Assembly (NCBI GenBank): GCA_022822135.1
Contig: JAJECH010000014.1
Location: forward strand, 1 to 64,000
DNA: 64,000 nucleotides
Direction of reading: 5' to 3'
DNA from: Pseudomonadales bacterium
Lineage (GTDB): Bacteria; Pseudomonadota; Gammaproteobacteria; Pseudomonadales; Azotimanducaceae
Shown: piece after piece, positions 9,348 to 19,301 of the stretch
Position numbering within the stretch: the first letter of the stretch is position 1
Layout of the letters: every line of letters starts with the position of its first letter
The notes under the pieces: model-generated
What the model was told of the DNA's origin: nothing
Databases searched by the model: none
What the model saw: the letters and a program-made list of their open reading frames with translations, nothing else
Made by a program: the position numbers and the translations under genes

Positions 9348-10730
9348 TCAAAGGTGCGTAAATACCTCTCGAATCACTTCGATGATGAACACCAAGAAAA
9401 CCGCGATAGGCGTTATGAACCCAACAACAATCGACCATGCGTTCTGTGCTCGCTCCTGCAACAGACCAAGCTCCTGGTAAACCACCTGTTTCGGCAGGAC
9501 GTGACCGACAATCAGCGCGATGAGCAATCCACCTAACGGTAGGAGCACGAGCTGCGTGATTTTGTCGAGGCTATCGAAAAACGTCCATTCGAAGAACGCA
9601 AGTTTGACGTCCGCCCACACGTTAAACGAAAGCACGCTTCCTACGCCTAAGATCCAACACACACCACCGATGATTAAAGCGACTTGTGCGCGCGACAACT
9701 TGCTACGTTCCGTCATGTAAGCAATCGCCGGCTCTGATATCGAAATCGCGGAAGTCAGTGCCGCTAATGCGACCAACAGGAAAAACAAACCACCGAACAG
9801 CGCTCCTCCCGGGAGATTACCGAAGGCAACTGGAACAGTTTCAAACAACAACCCGGGTCCTGCGTCCGGTGCCAAACCATACGCAAACACGATTGCGAAG
9901 ATCGCAATGCCCGCGAGTAATGCGAGCACGGTGTCCAAGATCGCAATCGTAAACGTCGTGGTGCCAACTGAAACGGATTGTGGAACGTAAGCGCCATATG
10001 CCATGATCGCACCCATGCCTAGGGACAGCGTAAAAAACGCATGACCTAACGCGATCAATATCGCTTGCGGTGTGAGCTTGCTGAAGTCTGGTGTGAACAG
10101 AAACGCCACACTCTCGACAAACCCGCCTGCGTGTACGCCGTAACCGATGAGGATCAACAACAGTACAAAAACTGCGGGCATCGAGAATCGGACGCACAGT
10201 TCGAGACCACGCGTGACTCCACGAGCGACAAAGAAGATCGTGACCACCATAAAAATGCTGAACCACATCAACACTTGCATCGGATCAGCAAGAAAGCCTC
10301 CGAACGCTTCACCAACCGTACTCGCGTCCGCGCCAGTGAATTCTCCGGTGAAGAGCCGAAGAATGTAGTAGCAAACCCAGCCCGCAACGACAGCGTAAAA
10401 CGACAGGATCAGGAAACCGGTGAGAACGCCCATGTAACCGACAATGGACCAGCGTGTCGAGCGATTGTGCGTTCGCGTCAAATTGAGCAAGGCTTGAATC
10501 GGACTCGCACGACCAAGTTTGCCCAACATGATCTCGCTCACCATGACCGGAATACCGATGATCGCGATACAAATCAAGTAAACCAGAACAAACGCGCCGC
10601 CGCCGTTTTCTCCCGCGATGTATGGGAATTTCCAAATGTTGCCGAGACCGACCGCGGATCCGGCGGCTGCGAGAACAAAGATGAAGGAGTTAGACCACAT
10701 ATCCGACCGTCCAGTGACCTGTTCACTCAT
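9348..10730 (-). CDS. Sodium-dependent transporter, SNF (LeuT-like) family
   Basis: Inner-membrane sodium:solute symporter of 460 aa with about 11-12 hydrophobic segments. The first segment carries the family signature AAAGSAVGLGNIWKFPY and the following GENGGGAFVLVY, which form the sodium and substrate sites in LeuT homologues. A good AAGGA ribosome site lies before ATG 10730. Substrate (amino acid or related amine) is not determinable. It separates ratA from smpB, which are usually adjacent. Confidence 0.92.
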   Translation of the reverse strand: MSEQVTGRSDMWSNSFIFVLAAAGSAVGLGNIWKFPYIAGENGGGAFVLVYLICIAIIGIPVMVSEIMLGKLGRASPIQALLNLTRTHNRSTRWSIVGYMGVLTGFLILSFYAVVAGWVCYYILRLFTGEFTGADASTVGEAFGGFLADPMQVLMWFSIFMVVTIFFVARGVTRGLELCVRFSMPAVFVLLLILIGYGVHAGGFVESVAFLFTPDFSKLTPQAILIALGHAFFTLSLGMGAIMAYGAYVPQSVSVGTTTFTIAILDTVLALLAGIAIFAIVFAYGLAPDAGPGLLFETVPVAFGNLPGGALFGGLFFLLVALAALTSAISISEPAIAYMTERSKLSRAQVALIIGGVCWILGVGSVLSFNVWADVKLAFFEWTFFDSLDKITQLVLLPLGGLLIALIVGHVLPKQVVYQELGLLQERAQNAWSIVVGFITPIAVFLVFIIEVIREVFTHL

Positions 10731-10826
10731 CGTTCAATCCTTCATTTTTATCGCGATGGAGTTGTTAGTTTATGCGGTGGATTGGCGCAAGTTTCTTAGT
10801 ATTGGCGCTCTCACGGGATCCTCCGC

Positions 10827-11297
10827 ATGCCGAAATCAGACAAGCAGTCCAACACGATCGCTAGAAATCGGCGTGCGCGCTTCAACTTCAGCCTTGAAAA
10901 GACCTTCCAGGCGGGGCTTGTGCTTGAAGGTTGGGAGCTTAAAAGCATTCGTGCCGGTAAAGTGCAACTCGTCGATACGTACGTCATCATTCGTGAAGAT
11001 GAAGCGTATCTGCTCGGCGTACGGATCAACCCACTTCCAAGTGCTTCGACGCACACTGTGGCACAACCCGATCGAACACGCAAGTTGCTCTTGAACCGAC
11101 GAGAACTACGAGAGATCGCGGCCGCACTCCAAATCAAAGGTAAGAGCTGCGTCGCGACGTCAATGTACTGGCGCGAACAGTACGTTAAGTGCGAAATTGC
11201 CATCGCGACCGGTAAACGCGCTTACGACAAACGCAAGACCATTCAAGAGCGCGAATGGAACCGACAGAAAGAGCGGTTACGGAAACAAAGCGTCTAG
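10827..11297 (+). CDS. smpB: SsrA-binding protein SmpB
   Basis: Partner of tmRNA in trans-translation, 156 aa. Diagnostic segments are NTIARNRRARFNFSLEKTFQAGLVLEGWELKS(IR) and the basic tail KRAYDKRKTIQEREW, which enters the mRNA channel. The tmRNA itself is encoded in this window at 29475-29829, about 18 kb away. The 96-nt gap to the divergent transporter carries the promoter space. Confidence 0.97.
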   Translation: MPKSDKQSNTIARNRRARFNFSLEKTFQAGLVLEGWELKSIRAGKVQLVDTYVIIREDEAYLLGVRINPLPSASTHTVAQPDRTRKLLLNRRELREIAAALQIKGKSCVATSMYWREQYVKCEIAIATGKRAYDKRKTIQEREWNRQKERLRKQSV

Positions 11298-11872
11298 CTT
11301 TCGACTTTCACCGCCGCCAAGATCTCTTGGCGATTACCTGGAAAAAGCACAACGTTTTCACATCGCAAGCGCGGGAACGCGACCTCAAAATCTCGTCGTG
11401 ACTTTGGATAACGAGCGATGAAGTGGTCGCCATTGACGTGTTCTATCGTGTCTTTTGAGAAGAATTTGTACTGCCGATAGGGCATCGGAAGACGCTGATC
11501 AGCAGCGAGAAAACCGTGAACCAAGGTTTGTTCACCTAGATAGTCATCAATCTCGGTTGCGAACTGACGCATCGCTTGGTCGTTCATGAGATTGAGATAG
11601 TCCCAAAAAAAGCAGATGTCGAACTCAACGTCGTTCGGTACGATAAACGGCAGTAAGCCGGGACCACTACCGTCATAACTCGATCGAACGTGGCGACCTA
11701 TATCAGCGAAAAAGAACTGACATGGTCGCTCGTCCGACACTATTTCCATCGTCTGACCGACGCCGACACCTAGATCAAGTACACGCAGCTCACGACGCGT
11801 GCCTGTGTGGGAGAGAACCGTCGGGAGCAGTGTGCTCGCGACCAAGTTCGACGGTTCCTCCTGTGTGGTCAT
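11294..11872 (-). CDS. Class I SAM-dependent methyltransferase-like protein
   Basis: 192 aa from ATG 11872 (GGGAG ribosome site 9 nt upstream; a TTG 15 nt earlier is the alternative). Motif I of the Rossmann methyltransferase fold is seen as VLDLGVGVGQTM near residue 30, and FFADIG fits motif II. The substrate is unknown. It overlaps the smpB stop by four bases (convergent) and runs in the same direction as the bactofilin gene 42 nt upstream. Confidence 0.7.
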   Translation of the reverse strand: MTTQEEPSNLVASTLLPTVLSHTGTRRELRVLDLGVGVGQTMEIVSDERPCQFFFADIGRHVRSSYDGSGPGLLPFIVPNDVEFDICFFWDYLNLMNDQAMRQFATEIDDYLGEQTLVHGFLAADQRLPMPYRQYKFFSKDTIEHVNGDHFIARYPKSRRDFEVAFPRLRCENVVLFPGNRQEILAAVKVES

Positions 11873-11914
11873 GACAGCGACTCCCAATTTAGTGCCGCCG
11901 TCGAACGAAATCGA

Positions 11915-12439
11915 CTATTGCTTCTGACTAGACGCAGCGTCTGGATTACGCTGAGATGACGAACCGGTTCGAGGAGGCGTTGGTGGCGCGCTAGGTGGAG
12001 TCGGCTTGCGTTGCGGTTCAGGCGCGGCCTGCCGTTTTGCCGACTGCATGTCGACACTACCCTTAAAGTGGGCTCCATCTTCTAAGCTAACGCGAGGCGC
12101 ATTGACATTCCCAGCTACGGTGCTGTCTTTGCGAATGACCACGAGCTCTTCGGCAATGATGTCGCCTTCCACACGACCGCTGACATCAACGTTTTTTGCC
12201 GTTACTGACGCTTGTGCAACGCCAGATTTACTGATGGTCGCGATGTTGTTTTTCAATGTGATAGAGCCACTGATCGTGCCTCTAATTTCAACATCGCCTG
12301 TGCCCGAGATTTCTCCCGTAATCACAACACCCTTGCCGATTATCGTTCGGGAATCCGCACCTTGCGTCGCTGGGCGCGACTGCACGGACGGAGCCGGTTG
12401 ATCTGGCGTAGCCAACGCATCGTTCTCCTGTATTTGCAT
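11915..12439 (-). CDS. Bactofilin (polymer-forming cytoskeletal protein)
   Basis: Bactofilins self-assemble without nucleotide into filaments that position cell-wall or polarity proteins. The 174-aa protein has a disordered N-terminal ~30 residues, a central right-handed beta-helix repeat (VVITGEISGTGDVEIRGTI, then VSGRVEGDIIAEELV) and a Pro/Ser/Gln-rich tail from about residue 135. No peptidase partner is nearby. Confidence 0.92.
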   Translation of the reverse strand: MQIQENDALATPDQPAPSVQSRPATQGADSRTIIGKGVVITGEISGTGDVEIRGTISGSITLKNNIATISKSGVAQASVTAKNVDVSGRVEGDIIAEELVVIRKDSTVAGNVNAPRVSLEDGAHFKGSVDMQSAKRQAAPEPQRKPTPPSAPPTPPRTGSSSQRNPDAASSQKQ

Positions 12440-12494
12440 ATTGATCGCAGTTTATTCTTGCGACGCATGCCGTTGCCATTGGGATGCCATTAAC

Positions 12495-12514
12495 TCAACG
12501 TCCTAGAACGTTGA
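12495..12514. repeat. Perfect 7-bp inverted repeat in divergent promoter region
   Basis: TCAACGT, a 6-nt loop, then ACGTTGA, lying between the divergent bactofilin and ABC-exporter genes and about 85 nt before the exporter start. It has no T-run, so it is more likely an operator-like palindrome than a terminator. A TATGATATAT stretch near 12566 may hold the exporter -10 box. Confidence 0.35.
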
Positions 12515-12599
12515 TCGAGCGGACTATCGATTCCGGTTTTCTGGCAAAACAATGCTTTAAAACTATGATATATTCTATTGAGATTTATAGGACGACTGT

Positions 12600-14444
12600 A
12601 TGGCTAGTTGGTCGTTCGGTTCGATAAGCATGCTTGAGCCTCGCGATTGGCAAGCGCTCAAGATGCTCCTGCCGTTCGTATTCGAGTTCAAATACCGCTT
12701 CGCGTTCTGTCTCCTCTGTCTTGTCCTAATCCAACTTGCCAACCTCGCGAATCCCTATTTACTCGGTGCACTGGTCGATCATTTCGCAGATTCCGGTGCA
12801 AATCCACTAGCTGTTGCGGCGACTGTACCAGTCGCTTTGTTACTCGTCTACGTCTTTATCCGCTTTAGTGGACTCGCGATTTCCGAGATCCAGAACGCGG
12901 TGTTCGGGACGGTAACGGTTCGCGGCACGCGCCGTCTATCGCTCGTTCTACTGAAGCACCTGCATGGACTGGATCTCGAGTACCACCTCTCCCGTAAGAC
13001 CGGTGGACTGTCGCGTGACATGGATCGGGGAATCCACGCGTTAACCGGATTGATCCGGCTCTTTACGTTCTCACTGTTCGGCATGTTCCTATCCATCGCA
13101 GGGGTTGTAGGCGTGTTCATCGCTTTCTTCGGGTGGAGCTATGCCGTCATCAGCGTCGTTTGCGCAGTCATCTACGCAGTCTATACCGTCAAGGTCACCG
13201 CGTGGCGCACTCCGATCATACGTCGTTCCAACGAGGCTCACTCTAAAGCACACACCCGCGCCATCGACAGCCTAATCAACCATGAAAACGTCAAGTATTT
13301 TGGTAACGAAGGTGCAGAAACTTCACTCTACGATCAGGAACTGACGATCTGGGAACGTGCGCGTGCGCGCAATCGTTATTCACTTGCCGCGCTCAACATT
13401 GGGCAATCCTTCGTCGTGCATTTCGGGCTACTGTTTATGCTCGGGTTAGCGTGCTACGGTGTCGTTCAAGGTGAGTACACGCCAGGAAATCTTGTCGCAC
13501 TCAATGGCTACGCATTGCAGGTCTTTGGTCCGTTAGGTGCACTCGGTTCAATCTATCGCCAACTGAAACAAGCGTTTACCGATGTCGAGGCTATGTTGGA
13601 TATCCTCGATACGCAACCAACGGTCACCGCGCACGACAACGCGCCGCCGTTACCGGATGGCGACGGTCCAATCGAATTCCAAGGCGTCCATTTCTTCTAC
13701 AAGCCCGATCGACCTATTCTCAAAGGTATCTCGTTCACGGTCAATCCTGGTGAGAAAGTTGCATTGGTCGGACCCAGTGGTGGAGGTAAGTCCACGGTCG
13801 GTCGATTGCTATTCCGTTTCTATGACGTCCACGCTGGAAGCATCTCCATCAATGGCGTGGATATTCGGGAAGTCAATCTCGACTCGCTTCGCGCCAGAAT
13901 AGGCGTGGTTCCACAAGAAACGACGCTATTCAATGACACGTTACAGCAGAACATTCAGTACGGCCTGTTGAATGCAACGAAAGAAGATATCGAATCTGCA
14001 TGCAGGATGGCCCATCTCGATAGCTTGATCGGGATCTTGCCGGACGGTATGGATACTGTTGTCGGTGAGCGCGGTTTGAAGCTATCGGGTGGGGAAAAGC
14101 AACGTGTCGCAATCGCTCGCACCATGCTGAAGAAACCGACATTCCTACTGTTCGATGAGGCTACGTCCTCGCTTGATTCCGCGACCGAAGCCTCGATCAT
14201 GCACGCGATTAACGAAGTATCCGAAGGTCACACCACTCTAATGATCGCGCACCGCTTAAGTACGGTAATCGATGCAGATCGGATCTTGGTGCTAGCTGAC
14301 GGCGAAGTGTGCGAAAGCGGCAGCCACGAGGAATTGCTTGCTTATGGTGGTCACTACGAACAGCTATGGAAGCTGCAACATCGTGAAATCGACCACGAGA
14401 CCTTTCAGCGAGAAACGGCGATTCGGTTTAGCCACGCCCAGTAA
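12600..14444 (+). CDS. ABC exporter, ATM1/HMT1-type (fused permease and ATPase)
   Basis: Inner-membrane half-transporter of 614 aa: about six transmembrane helices (residues 20-310), then an ATPase domain with Walker [10 protein letters not shown], signature [14 protein letters not shown] and Walker [14 protein letters not shown]. The sequence follows the ATM1 class, which exports glutathione-linked metal or sulfur compounds; this substrate is inferred from family. AGGACG ribosome site before the ATG. Its 3' end overlaps the convergent SDR gene by 17 nt. Confidence 0.9.
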   Translation: MASWSFGSISMLEPRDWQALKMLLPFVFEFKYRFAFCLLCLVLIQLANLANPYLLGALVDHFADSGANPLAVAATVPVALLLVYVFIRFSGLAISEIQNAVFGTVTVRGTRRLSLVLLKHLHGLDLEYHLSRKTGGLSRDMDRGIHALTGLIRLFTFSLFGMFLSIAGVVGVFIAFFGWSYAVISVVCAVIYAVYTVKVTAWRTPIIRRSNEAHSKAHTRAIDSLINHENVKYFGNEGAETSLYDQELTIWERARARNRYSLAALNIGQSFVVHFGLLFMLGLACYGVVQGEYTPGNLVALNGYALQVFGPLGALGSIYRQLKQAFTDVEAMLDILDTQPTVTAHDNAPPLPDGDGPIEFQGVHFFYKPDRPILKGISFTVNPGEKVALVGPSGGGKSTVGRLLFRFYDVHAGSISINGVDIREVNLDSLRARIGVVPQETTLFNDTLQQNIQYGLLNATKEDIESACRMAHLDSLIGILPDGMDTVVGERGLKLSGGEKQRVAIARTMLKKPTFLLFDEATSSLDSATEASIMHAINEVSEGHTTLMIAHRLSTVIDADRILVLADGEVCESGSHEELLAYGGHYEQLWKLQHREIDHETFQRETAIRFSHAQ

Positions 14445-15174
14445 ACGGCATCGTCGACGCCAACACAGTTAGGTACTGCACGTTCGCATCTAGCGGCAGA
14501 CTATCCATGTAGAGCACTGCGCGTACGACGTTGTCGACGTGCATTGTCGGTTCCGGCTTGCGAGATCCATCCGCTTGTGGCACACCATCCGTCATGCGCG
14601 ACGTCATGTCAGTCCCTGCATTGCCGATATCAATCTGCCCACAAACCACGTCGAATGCTCTACCGTCGAGCGCCGTCGATTTTGTGAGACCCGTAATCGC
14701 GTGCTTGGTCGCCGTGTAAGGCGCTGAATTCGGTCGCGGGACCTGGGCAGAAATCGAGCCATTGTTAATGATCCGTCCACCACGCGGTGACTGGTACTTC
14801 ATGATCTTCAACGCCGCTTGCGTACATAAAAAAGCGCCCGTTAAGTTGGTGTTTACCACATGCTGCCACTGCGAAAGTGTCAACTCTTCCATGGGTACGC
14901 CTGGTGCACCTGTTCCCGCGTTGTTAAACAGCAAGTCAAGTCGGCCAAATTTCGAAAGCGTACGATCGAATAGCAGATTCACGTCCTGAGGGTTACCGAC
15001 ATCCGTGGCAATGGCTAGCGCACGTTCGGCTGCACCTGATTCCTCAACGACGTCCTCAAGCATCGCGGCCCGGCGACCAGCCAATGCGACCGAATAGCCT
15101 TCCTTGAGAAGCGCTAACGTGGTGTATTTGCCGATGCCCGTACCGGCGCCGGTAACGATTGCGACTTTATCCAT
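14428..15174 (-). CDS. Short-chain dehydrogenase/reductase (SDR)
   Basis: NAD(P)-dependent oxidoreductase of 248 aa. The cofactor motif TGAGTGIG is at residues 8-15, NNAG in the middle, and the catalytic Ser...YTATK with the YxxxK pattern near residue 152. It starts 2 nt after the D-2-hydroxyacid dehydrogenase stop, so the two are one transcription unit and probably act on one small hydroxy- or keto-acid route. Substrate unknown. Confidence 0.9.
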   Translation of the reverse strand: MDKVAIVTGAGTGIGKYTTLALLKEGYSVALAGRRAAMLEDVVEESGAAERALAIATDVGNPQDVNLLFDRTLSKFGRLDLLFNNAGTGAPGVPMEELTLSQWQHVVNTNLTGAFLCTQAALKIMKYQSPRGGRIINNGSISAQVPRPNSAPYTATKHAITGLTKSTALDGRAFDVVCGQIDIGNAGTDMTSRMTDGVPQADGSRKPEPTMHVDNVVRAVLYMDSLPLDANVQYLTVLASTMPFTGRG

Positions 15175-15176
15175 GA

Positions 15177-16226
15177 TCAGAGTGCCAAAGCTGTTGAGAA
15201 ATCAGGAACGTTTGCCCATCGTCCGGGGTCCGTTGCACGCATGACCGCGATGGTCTTTATCACCTCTGGGTTAGCTAGACCATGGGGCGGTTCACCGGTC
15301 AATACGCGAATGACGTTTTCTGCTTGTTTGATGGGACATTCCTCAAGAAAGGTTGGCGAGAATCCGGCAAGGTGAGGGGTCACCATGGCATTTGGCAACT
15401 TCAATAATGGATCATCTGATGCGATCGGTTCGCGTTCGGTGACATCCAATGCCGCCGCTTCGATCTCGCCTGCTTCCAACGCTTCTGCTAATGCGGTACC
15501 GTCAACAACAGGACCTCTGGCCGTATTCACCAAGAGTGCGGTTGACTTCATCTTCTTGAGCGCAGCCGCATCGATTAGATGACGAGTCTCCTGCGTACCC
15601 GAACAGTGTATGGTGACAAAATCTGATTCTGCGAGGAACTCATCATAAGACACCATGCGCACACCGTAGAGGTCGGCCGTCGACTGCTCAACATACGGGT
15701 CATATGCAATGATCGACGCGGGTCCAAAACCTCGTACGCGATTCGCAAACGCCCGACCAATATTGCCGAAACCAAGAATGCCCATCACGTGGCCGGCGAT
15801 GCGACGAACTCTCATTTGAAATGTATGGGTACTGCCACGTTCATCCGCCCACGCGCCACGCCGCGAGGAATTCGCCGCGTCTGGCACGCAGCGAGTCAGA
15901 GCCAAAAGCAGCGCCATGGCATGATCGGCAACTTCGGTGGTATTTACGCCAGGTACGTTACAGGCAAGAATGCCGAGTTCAGTGGCAGCATCGAGATCAA
16001 TCGAATCGACACCGACTCCCATGCGACTCAACACTTTTAAGCGCGGGCATGCGTCCATGACTTCTCGACTCGTGAGCGGTAATGTGTTAACCAACGCACC
16101 ATCGGCGTCTGACAGCAAATCGACCATCTCTTCAGCGGATCGAACCGGTTTTTCGACGACTTCAAAACCGGCCTGCTCAAATAAATCGACACGGTTATAG
16201 GGGTTCGGCATTAATGCGACTTTCAA
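15177..16226 (-). CDS. D-2-hydroxyacid dehydrogenase (phosphoglycerate dehydrogenase-like)
   Basis: NAD-dependent enzyme of 349 aa. It has the N-terminal flavodoxin-like domain, the Rossmann motif [13 protein letters not shown] near residue 150, [17 protein letters not shown] with the catalytic Arg, and [12 protein letters not shown] with the catalytic His. The start is a TTG at 16226 with GGAG 8 nt upstream; an ATG at 16211 is less well placed. Distinct from SerA: no ACT domain, and no serine genes nearby. Confidence 0.88.
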   Translation of the reverse strand: MKVALMPNPYNRVDLFEQAGFEVVEKPVRSAEEMVDLLSDADGALVNTLPLTSREVMDACPRLKVLSRMGVGVDSIDLDAATELGILACNVPGVNTTEVADHAMALLLALTRCVPDAANSSRRGAWADERGSTHTFQMRVRRIAGHVMGILGFGNIGRAFANRVRGFGPASIIAYDPYVEQSTADLYGVRMVSYDEFLAESDFVTIHCSGTQETRHLIDAAALKKMKSTALLVNTARGPVVDGTALAEALEAGEIEAAALDVTEREPIASDDPLLKLPNAMVTPHLAGFSPTFLEECPIKQAENVIRVLTGEPPHGLANPEVIKTIAVMRATDPGRWANVPDFSTALAL

Positions 16227-16248
16227 CGGCCTTGCTCCAAATAAGGTC

Positions 16249-16506
16249 TTACTTCTTCTTGATGTATTCGAGGATATCGCGACGCACTGAATCGGCGACT
16301 GAGGCGTTCAACTCTTCTTTGCTAATGTCTGGACAGGTTTTGAGTACTTGTGCTTCATTGAATAGTGGTTTCGTTTTTAACGATCCTTCAACGTACTTCC
16401 CATCGTCACACTGATATTCGAACTCGACGCGTACAGGTAACTCAAACAAGCGATTGCAGCTTTCCACCAAGTGCGTAACCACTCGCTTATCGACGACCCA
16501 GATCAC
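16249..16506 (-). CDS. Hypothetical protein, 85 aa
   Basis: Small soluble protein with no recognised domain and no membrane segment. It contains two cysteines (YQCDD and LKTCPD) and a Lys-rich end. GTG 16506 is the only ordinary start before an in-frame stop; a GGGAG lies 14 nt upstream, rather far. It precedes the hydroxyacid dehydrogenase by 22 nt on the same strand and may share its transcript. Confidence 0.5.
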   Translation of the reverse strand: MIWVVDKRVVTHLVESCNRLFELPVRVEFEYQCDDGKYVEGSLKTKPLFNEAQVLKTCPDISKEELNASVADSVRRDILEYIKKK

Positions 16507-16592
16507 ATCGGCTGCGATACTCCCACCTTCTCCCTAATTATGCTATCGACCCGCTGCAACTCCTTATAGACACAGTTAGGCCATAGAACAAA

Positions 16593-17303
16593 ATGAATGC
16601 ACGGCGACGGGTCATCCTGTTCGATCTCGGCGACACGTTGTTCGAACCGTTACCTCGTCAATACGGGGAGCGAAATCTACTCACCTTCGCGAGACAGGTT
16701 GACGTGACCGAACCCGACCAAGTCGTGAAAACGACGTTTGCGGAGGCGAAAACGGCAGTTGCTCAAGATTTCGCACAGCGTTCTTTTTACACACACCGAG
16801 AGTTCATCGCAACCGCTTTTAAGTCGTGTTGTGAATTGCTTGGCAAGAACGGTTCTCCCGCAGCGGACGCTTACGCCACCGCGCAGCGAGACAGCGTCAT
16901 TGAGCATCTCGCGCCACGGTCGGACTGTTTCTCAACCCTTGAAGAGCTAAATCGGCGCGGTCATCGCCTCGGGATCGTGTCGAACATTGATGACGACTGG
17001 CTTACGCCATTGATCGACCGCTGGCAACTAGGCGAACGTGTTGATGCCATCTTAAGTTCTGAATCCGCGCACTCGTGCAAACCTGATCAACGGATTTTTC
17101 AACTCGCTTGTGAACAACATGATTGCACGCCTGATCAAGTTGTATTCATCGGCGATGACGAGATCAACGACATTCACGGCGCCAAACAAGCTGGTATGAC
17201 CAGCGTCCTATATCGAGATTCAACCAAGCATTCGGTTACGACACTCGCGGACTACTCGATCGATCAATTGTCGGACGTACTCTCGTTACCGTCATTAGTT
17301 TGA
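16593..17303 (+). CDS. HAD-superfamily hydrolase
   Basis: 236-aa cytoplasmic phosphatase-type protein. HAD motif I is FDLGDTLFE (nucleophile and acid Asp, residues about 11 and 14), motif II GIVSNIDDDW, the motif III lysine is in CKPDQRIF, and motif IV is VFIGDDEINDI. A helical cap lies between motifs I and II. Phosphatase or dehalogenase activity is inferred; substrate unknown. Its end overlaps the convergent sprT-like gene by 40 nt. Confidence 0.85.
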   Translation: MNARRRVILFDLGDTLFEPLPRQYGERNLLTFARQVDVTEPDQVVKTTFAEAKTAVAQDFAQRSFYTHREFIATAFKSCCELLGKNGSPAADAYATAQRDSVIEHLAPRSDCFSTLEELNRRGHRLGIVSNIDDDWLTPLIDRWQLGERVDAILSSESAHSCKPDQRIFQLACEQHDCTPDQVVFIGDDEINDIHGAKQAGMTSVLYRDSTKHSVTTLADYSIDQLSDVLSLPSLV

Positions 17304-18097
17304 AACTCGACACTCCCGCCGCACTCCCTGCATACTAAGCCTCTTTGTCGCCTCATGCGAGGAACTCGCCAGCCACATGTCGAGCAGGTGAGAATCCATC
17401 GCGCGGTCGAGAAATCAATGTCGTGCGTGACGCGTCCTGAACAGCCGATTCGCCGAGCTGTAGCTTTCCACACGGCATCGTGACCGTGTTTTGGACCGAC
17501 CAGTGCGTGCGCAATTTCGTGGAGAATCGTGTCCGTTACCTCGTCATGCGAAGCCGCAGCCGCAAATTGCTCCGACAGATTGATCTCCCGTCGGCCAAAC
17601 GTACATCGACCACCGCGTCGCGAAGCCTGGTCAAATCCGAAGCGCCAATCTCCGAGGCCATGTTTTGCCAGGAGCGTTTCCGCTTCAACTTCGATTTCAG
17701 CAAGACGAGATCGCTTGTCTGCACCAAGCGACGAACCTTCTAGCCGCTCTAAATTCACGTATGGCACTTGCCATAAAACGTCATCGCATTTGACGCGCGC
17801 GTATTTCGGATTGAGTTTGACGATACGACCTTCGTGTCGGACCTGATGCGAATCGACAAACGAAACATGATCATCTTCCTTGAACGCCATCCGTGCGGCA
17901 TCGTTTCGAGAATGAACTCGACGTGGTTTGACACCGCTTCGAAGCTTCAGCATGTCAACTGGAACGCGGAATTCACGACCGTCGTTGACAACTACCAGCG
18001 CTTTGCGCCCTTTGACCGAGGCGATGTAACCGCACTCCTCACCTTGTTCGCTATTAAAAGCGACTGGATCATGGGGTCTAAATGTATGTTGCGGCAC
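17264..18097 (-). CDS. SprT-like zinc metalloprotease domain protein with two N-terminal barrel repeats
   Basis: 277 aa from GTG 18097. The C-terminal half is a SprT-like domain with the active-site motif HEIAHALVGPKHGHD (HExxH plus third His), followed by a zinc ribbon with CSTCGW and CRECGG. The first ~110 residues hold two tandem repeats of about 50 residues, each ending in a valine-pro-like strand (FRVPVDML and WQVPYVNL), which look like small SH3/KOW-type barrels. SprT relatives process DNA-protein crosslinks; that role is inferred. Confidence 0.85.
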   Translation of the reverse strand: MPQHTFRPHDPVAFNSEQGEECGYIASVKGRKALVVVNDGREFRVPVDMLKLRSGVKPRRVHSRNDAARMAFKEDDHVSFVDSHQVRHEGRIVKLNPKYARVKCDDVLWQVPYVNLERLEGSSLGADKRSRLAEIEVEAETLLAKHGLGDWRFGFDQASRRGGRCTFGRREINLSEQFAAAASHDEVTDTILHEIAHALVGPKHGHDAVWKATARRIGCSGRVTHDIDFSTARWILTCSTCGWRVPRMRRQRGLVCRECGGSVEFQTNDGNESTSDN

Positions 18098-18524
18098 TGA
18101 GTTTCAGAAGTTCACGGCGGAAATCGACGAGTGGTTCCGCACAAGATCGCAGAACCAAGTAGATTGGCGGAACCGTAGCAACTCTCGGCGAACCAGCAAG
18201 CTACATCTTTCAAAAGGGAACGTCATCTTGGCGACCGCGACGCGCACGATCTAATCACATTCAAAAGATGCACTGCAATATGGACTACGTTGCTCTAACT
18301 TTGCATGATATGTTAGGTATAGACCTTAACTCGAAAGAGAGTCCGAATTCGTTCTACTAATTCCGCATCACATTGCGATTGAAATAGGTCATTCCGGTCA
18401 TCATTAAGAGCACCAGCCCACATTCAAAGATCATGCAACATCGGTTAACTTACATCGAGCCAAACGTTACCCACTGCCCGAATTTTGATTCTGCCGATCG
18501 AGTTCTCAGCTCATAAGATTTGCT
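18098..18524. other. 427-nt stretch with no recognisable gene
   Basis: No open frame with coding character, no tRNA-like fold and no clear terminator were found on either strand. It borders degraded toxin-antitoxin genes and may be decayed coding sequence. Confidence 0.5.
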
Positions 18525-18806
18525 ATAGAGTTTGAATGGGGCTTTGTCGAAAGCAACGCCTGTTTTAAGAACCGAGTTTCCGACTTCAAGTACACGGCAC
18601 GAACCGTCCTCGATCCTTGTCGGATCGTTACTCAGGATGTTCGCTGGGATTATGGGGAGGATCGTTATCGTGTACTGGCAGAAATTGAACGTCGGGTCTT
18701 AGTCGTCGTTTATACGACGCGAGACTCGGATATACGCATTATTTCCGCTCGCAAAGCAAATGCTCGGGAAGTAGCTGACTATGAGCACCGTGCGCAAAAC
18801 GATTGA
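18525..18806 (+). pseudogene. brnT: BrnT-like toxin lacking an ordinary start codon
   Basis: An uninterrupted 93-codon frame that matches BrnT along its length: EFEWGF at the start, VLDPCRIVTQD, DYGEDRYRVL, VLVVVYTTRD and the BrnT end IRIISARKANAREVADYE. BrnT is an RNase of RelE-like fold that inhibits translation. At the expected initiation site the codon is ATA, and no ATG, GTG, TTG or CTG exists between the preceding stop (18486) and that point. The usual WD and KHG residues of the family read WG and KNR here. Its end overlaps the antitoxin gene by 26 nt. Probably a silenced toxin; initiation at ATA cannot be excluded. Confidence 0.7.
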
Positions 18807-19116
18807 TCCTCGCGATCCTGCATCTCTGGCCGATGGTCAGATTGAACCTGCCATGGTGGATGCCACGACGGAGGCGCAGATTGCGTCGCAACAACAAGAA
18901 GACGATGCGGAGGCTATCCGTGAAGTCGCTCGCTACGTGCGTCAGATACGAAAGCGCTTAGCGCTTTCCCAAGTGGAATTCGCACGGCGTATGAATGTAC
19001 CAAGACAGACGATCCATGATTGGGAGCAAGGGAAACGGGTGCCAACGGGCGCAGCCCGTGCATTGCTCCGTGTGCTCGACAAAGCGCCAGAGGCTGCGTT
19101 GCGCGTACTCACATGA
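18781..19116 (+). CDS. HTH (XRE-type) antitoxin of a BrnT-type pair
   Basis: 111 aa. The C-terminal half is a helix-turn-helix domain (LALSQVEFARRMNVPRQTI, then DWEQGKRVPTGAARALLRVL), like HigA/NadS-type antitoxin regulators. The first ~55 residues are acidic and probably wrap the toxin. The start lies inside the toxin's last codons, the classical toxin-then-antitoxin overlap. Such antitoxins repress their own promoter, which would lie upstream of 18525. It is intact, unlike the toxin. Confidence 0.78.
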   Translation: MSTVRKTIDPRDPASLADGQIEPAMVDATTEAQIASQQQEDDAEAIREVARYVRQIRKRLALSQVEFARRMNVPRQTIHDWEQGKRVPTGAARALLRVLDKAPEAALRVLT

Positions 19117-19301
19117 ACACATTCGCTCGTTTCTCATGTACTTCAATCTTGAACGTTTGATCAGTCCATACGTCGACGATTGAAGAACGGCAATTCCGGC
19201 GCTTTGTATTTGAGACGCCTCAGTTCACGAAATTTTGATCTTTGAACAATATTCATGCGATTGCTAAATGAAGCCGTAGTACGCAATGAAGGAACCTAAT
19301 T

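Noticed and set aside
16593-17303. Phosphoglycolate phosphatase (gph) call for the HAD protein
   Set aside because: Motifs are general to HAD enzymes; nothing specific to Gph was seen.
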